From UBA8438 sp963934795 (GTDB lineage: Bacteria > Acidobacteriota > Vicinamibacteria > Vicinamibacterales > UBA8438), in NCBI GenBank assembly GCA_963934795.1, contig CAWWAF010000018.1, forward strand, positions 1-46,193: DNA of 46,193 nt, written 5' to 3'. The stretch's first letter is position 1. Each line of letters opens with the position of its first letter. Below the pieces are notes generated by a model. It was given only the letters and a program-made list of their open reading frames with translations. It searched no databases and was not told the origin of the DNA. The position numbers were made by a program, and so were the translations under genes. Shown here piece by piece: positions 45,822 to 46,193 of the stretch.

Positions 45822-45835
45822 CCATGACATCATGG
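45822..45835. promoter_or_regulatory. Short inverted repeat upstream of the PH-domain gene
   Basis: CCATGA-CA-TCATGG, a 6-bp inverted repeat in the 145-nt gap after the aminotransferase. It could be an operator half-site pair, but a repeat of this size is not rare by chance. Confidence 0.15.
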
Positions 45836-45911
45836 ACCACGACCGGCGCCCACCATGAAGCGAGGTCCGGGGACGGGCGGGGGCTGCTGGACCGAGGCTG
45901 GAGTGTGCTCG

Positions 45912-46193
45912 ATGGATGACCATCCGACGCTCGACATCGATCGGTTGGACCGACCGCATCCGAATCTTCTCAAATACTACCTGCTGGCCTCCATCCTCGC
46001 CGGGCCGTTCTTTCCGTTGGCGGCCCTGACCTCGTTTCTGCGTTACGGGACCCTTCGTTATCGCTTCGACGACGAGGGGGTCAGCATGCGCTGGGGGGTC
46101 CTGTTTCGTAAGGACATCAGCCTGACCTACGCGCGGCTCCAGGACATTCATCTCGAAAGCAACGTGGTTGAACGGTGGCTGGGCCTGGGCCGG
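45912..46193 (+). CDS. Bacterial PH-domain (YdbS/YdbT-like) membrane protein, 5' part only
   Basis: The first 94 codons of a gene that runs off the window. MDDHPTLDIDRLDRPHPN is followed by a hydrophobic hairpin (about 19-45: LLKYYLLASILAGPFFPLAALTSF broken by Gly and Pro) and then YRFDDEGVSMRWGVLFRKDISLTYARLQDI, the start of a bPH2 domain. The family consists of small membrane proteins of unclear function; some affect competition or bacteriocin sensitivity. GGAG lies about 9 nt before the ATG. The 3' end and any second PH domain are outside the window. Confidence 0.75.
   Translation, partial: MDDHPTLDIDRLDRPHPNLLKYYLLASILAGPFFPLAALTSFLRYGTLRYRFDDEGVSMRWGVLFRKDISLTYARLQDIHLESNVVERWLGLGR

Overview
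The window is a 46.2 kb stretch of bacterial chromosome, G+C-rich by eye, with densely packed genes on both strands. I see no rRNA, tRNA, CRISPR array, insertion sequence or phage gene. The mix suggests a Gram-negative heterotroph of the Acidobacteriota, most likely class Vicinamibacteria. The clues are a large Oar-like TonB-dependent receptor with an N-terminal carboxypeptidase-regulatory-like domain, a second smaller receptor, several secreted PQQ-like beta-propellers beginning WPxxRG, a HEAT/DUF349 giant, and the relic of an ExeA-type ATPase with a SPOR domain. The lineage is inferred from gene content; no marker gene proves it.

Layout. 32-3713 (minus): iron-containing alcohol dehydrogenase, secreted beta-propeller and coproporphyrinogen-oxidase-like radical SAM protein, a probable three-gene operon. 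3865-4433 (plus): a decayed ExeA/SPOR pseudogene. 4450-9574 (minus): Nudix CoA pyrophosphatase, type IIA topoisomerase A subunit, then B subunit. 9639-13348 (plus): MATE exporter, Cys/Met-type PLP enzyme and zinc alcohol dehydrogenase. 13338-17987 (minus): two tandem exported cyclophilins, an ACP / fatty-acyl-AMP ligase / PlsC fusion and a coupled small membrane protein. 18216-21326 (plus): HEAT/DUF349 protein, followed by a frameshifted Lhr-helicase C-terminal remnant and a possible 46-codon gene. 22150-26975 (plus): M28 lipoprotein peptidase with PDZ domain, TonB-dependent receptor and small lipoprotein. 27073-30184 (plus): dapE-dapC-dapD with 4-nt overlaps, the whole succinylase branch of lysine/diaminopimelate synthesis. 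30241-35084 (minus): two exported beta-propellers (4-nt overlap) and an exported metallo-beta-lactamase-fold protein. 35246-37380: HupE/UreJ-like and CopD-like membrane proteins, divergent. 37394-37813 (minus): small exported PDZ protein. 37925-39889 (plus): acetyl-CoA synthetase. 40324-43644 (plus): Oar-like receptor, closed by a strong intrinsic terminator. 43749-46193 (plus): DTW-domain tRNA-modifying enzyme, class I aminotransferase and the start of a bacterial PH-domain membrane protein.

Function. Most of the window is housekeeping (topoisomerase, lysine/peptidoglycan precursor synthesis, acetate activation, tRNA modification) mixed with envelope and secretion functions (receptors, lipoproteins, exported propellers and isomerases, lipid activation). 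I did not find a convincing new defence, mobile or biosynthetic system. The points most worth a second look are the two pseudogenes, the ACP-ligase-acyltransferase fusion with its coupled membrane protein, the propeller/MBL cluster, the small ORF before the M28 peptidase and the leader of the Oar-like receptor.
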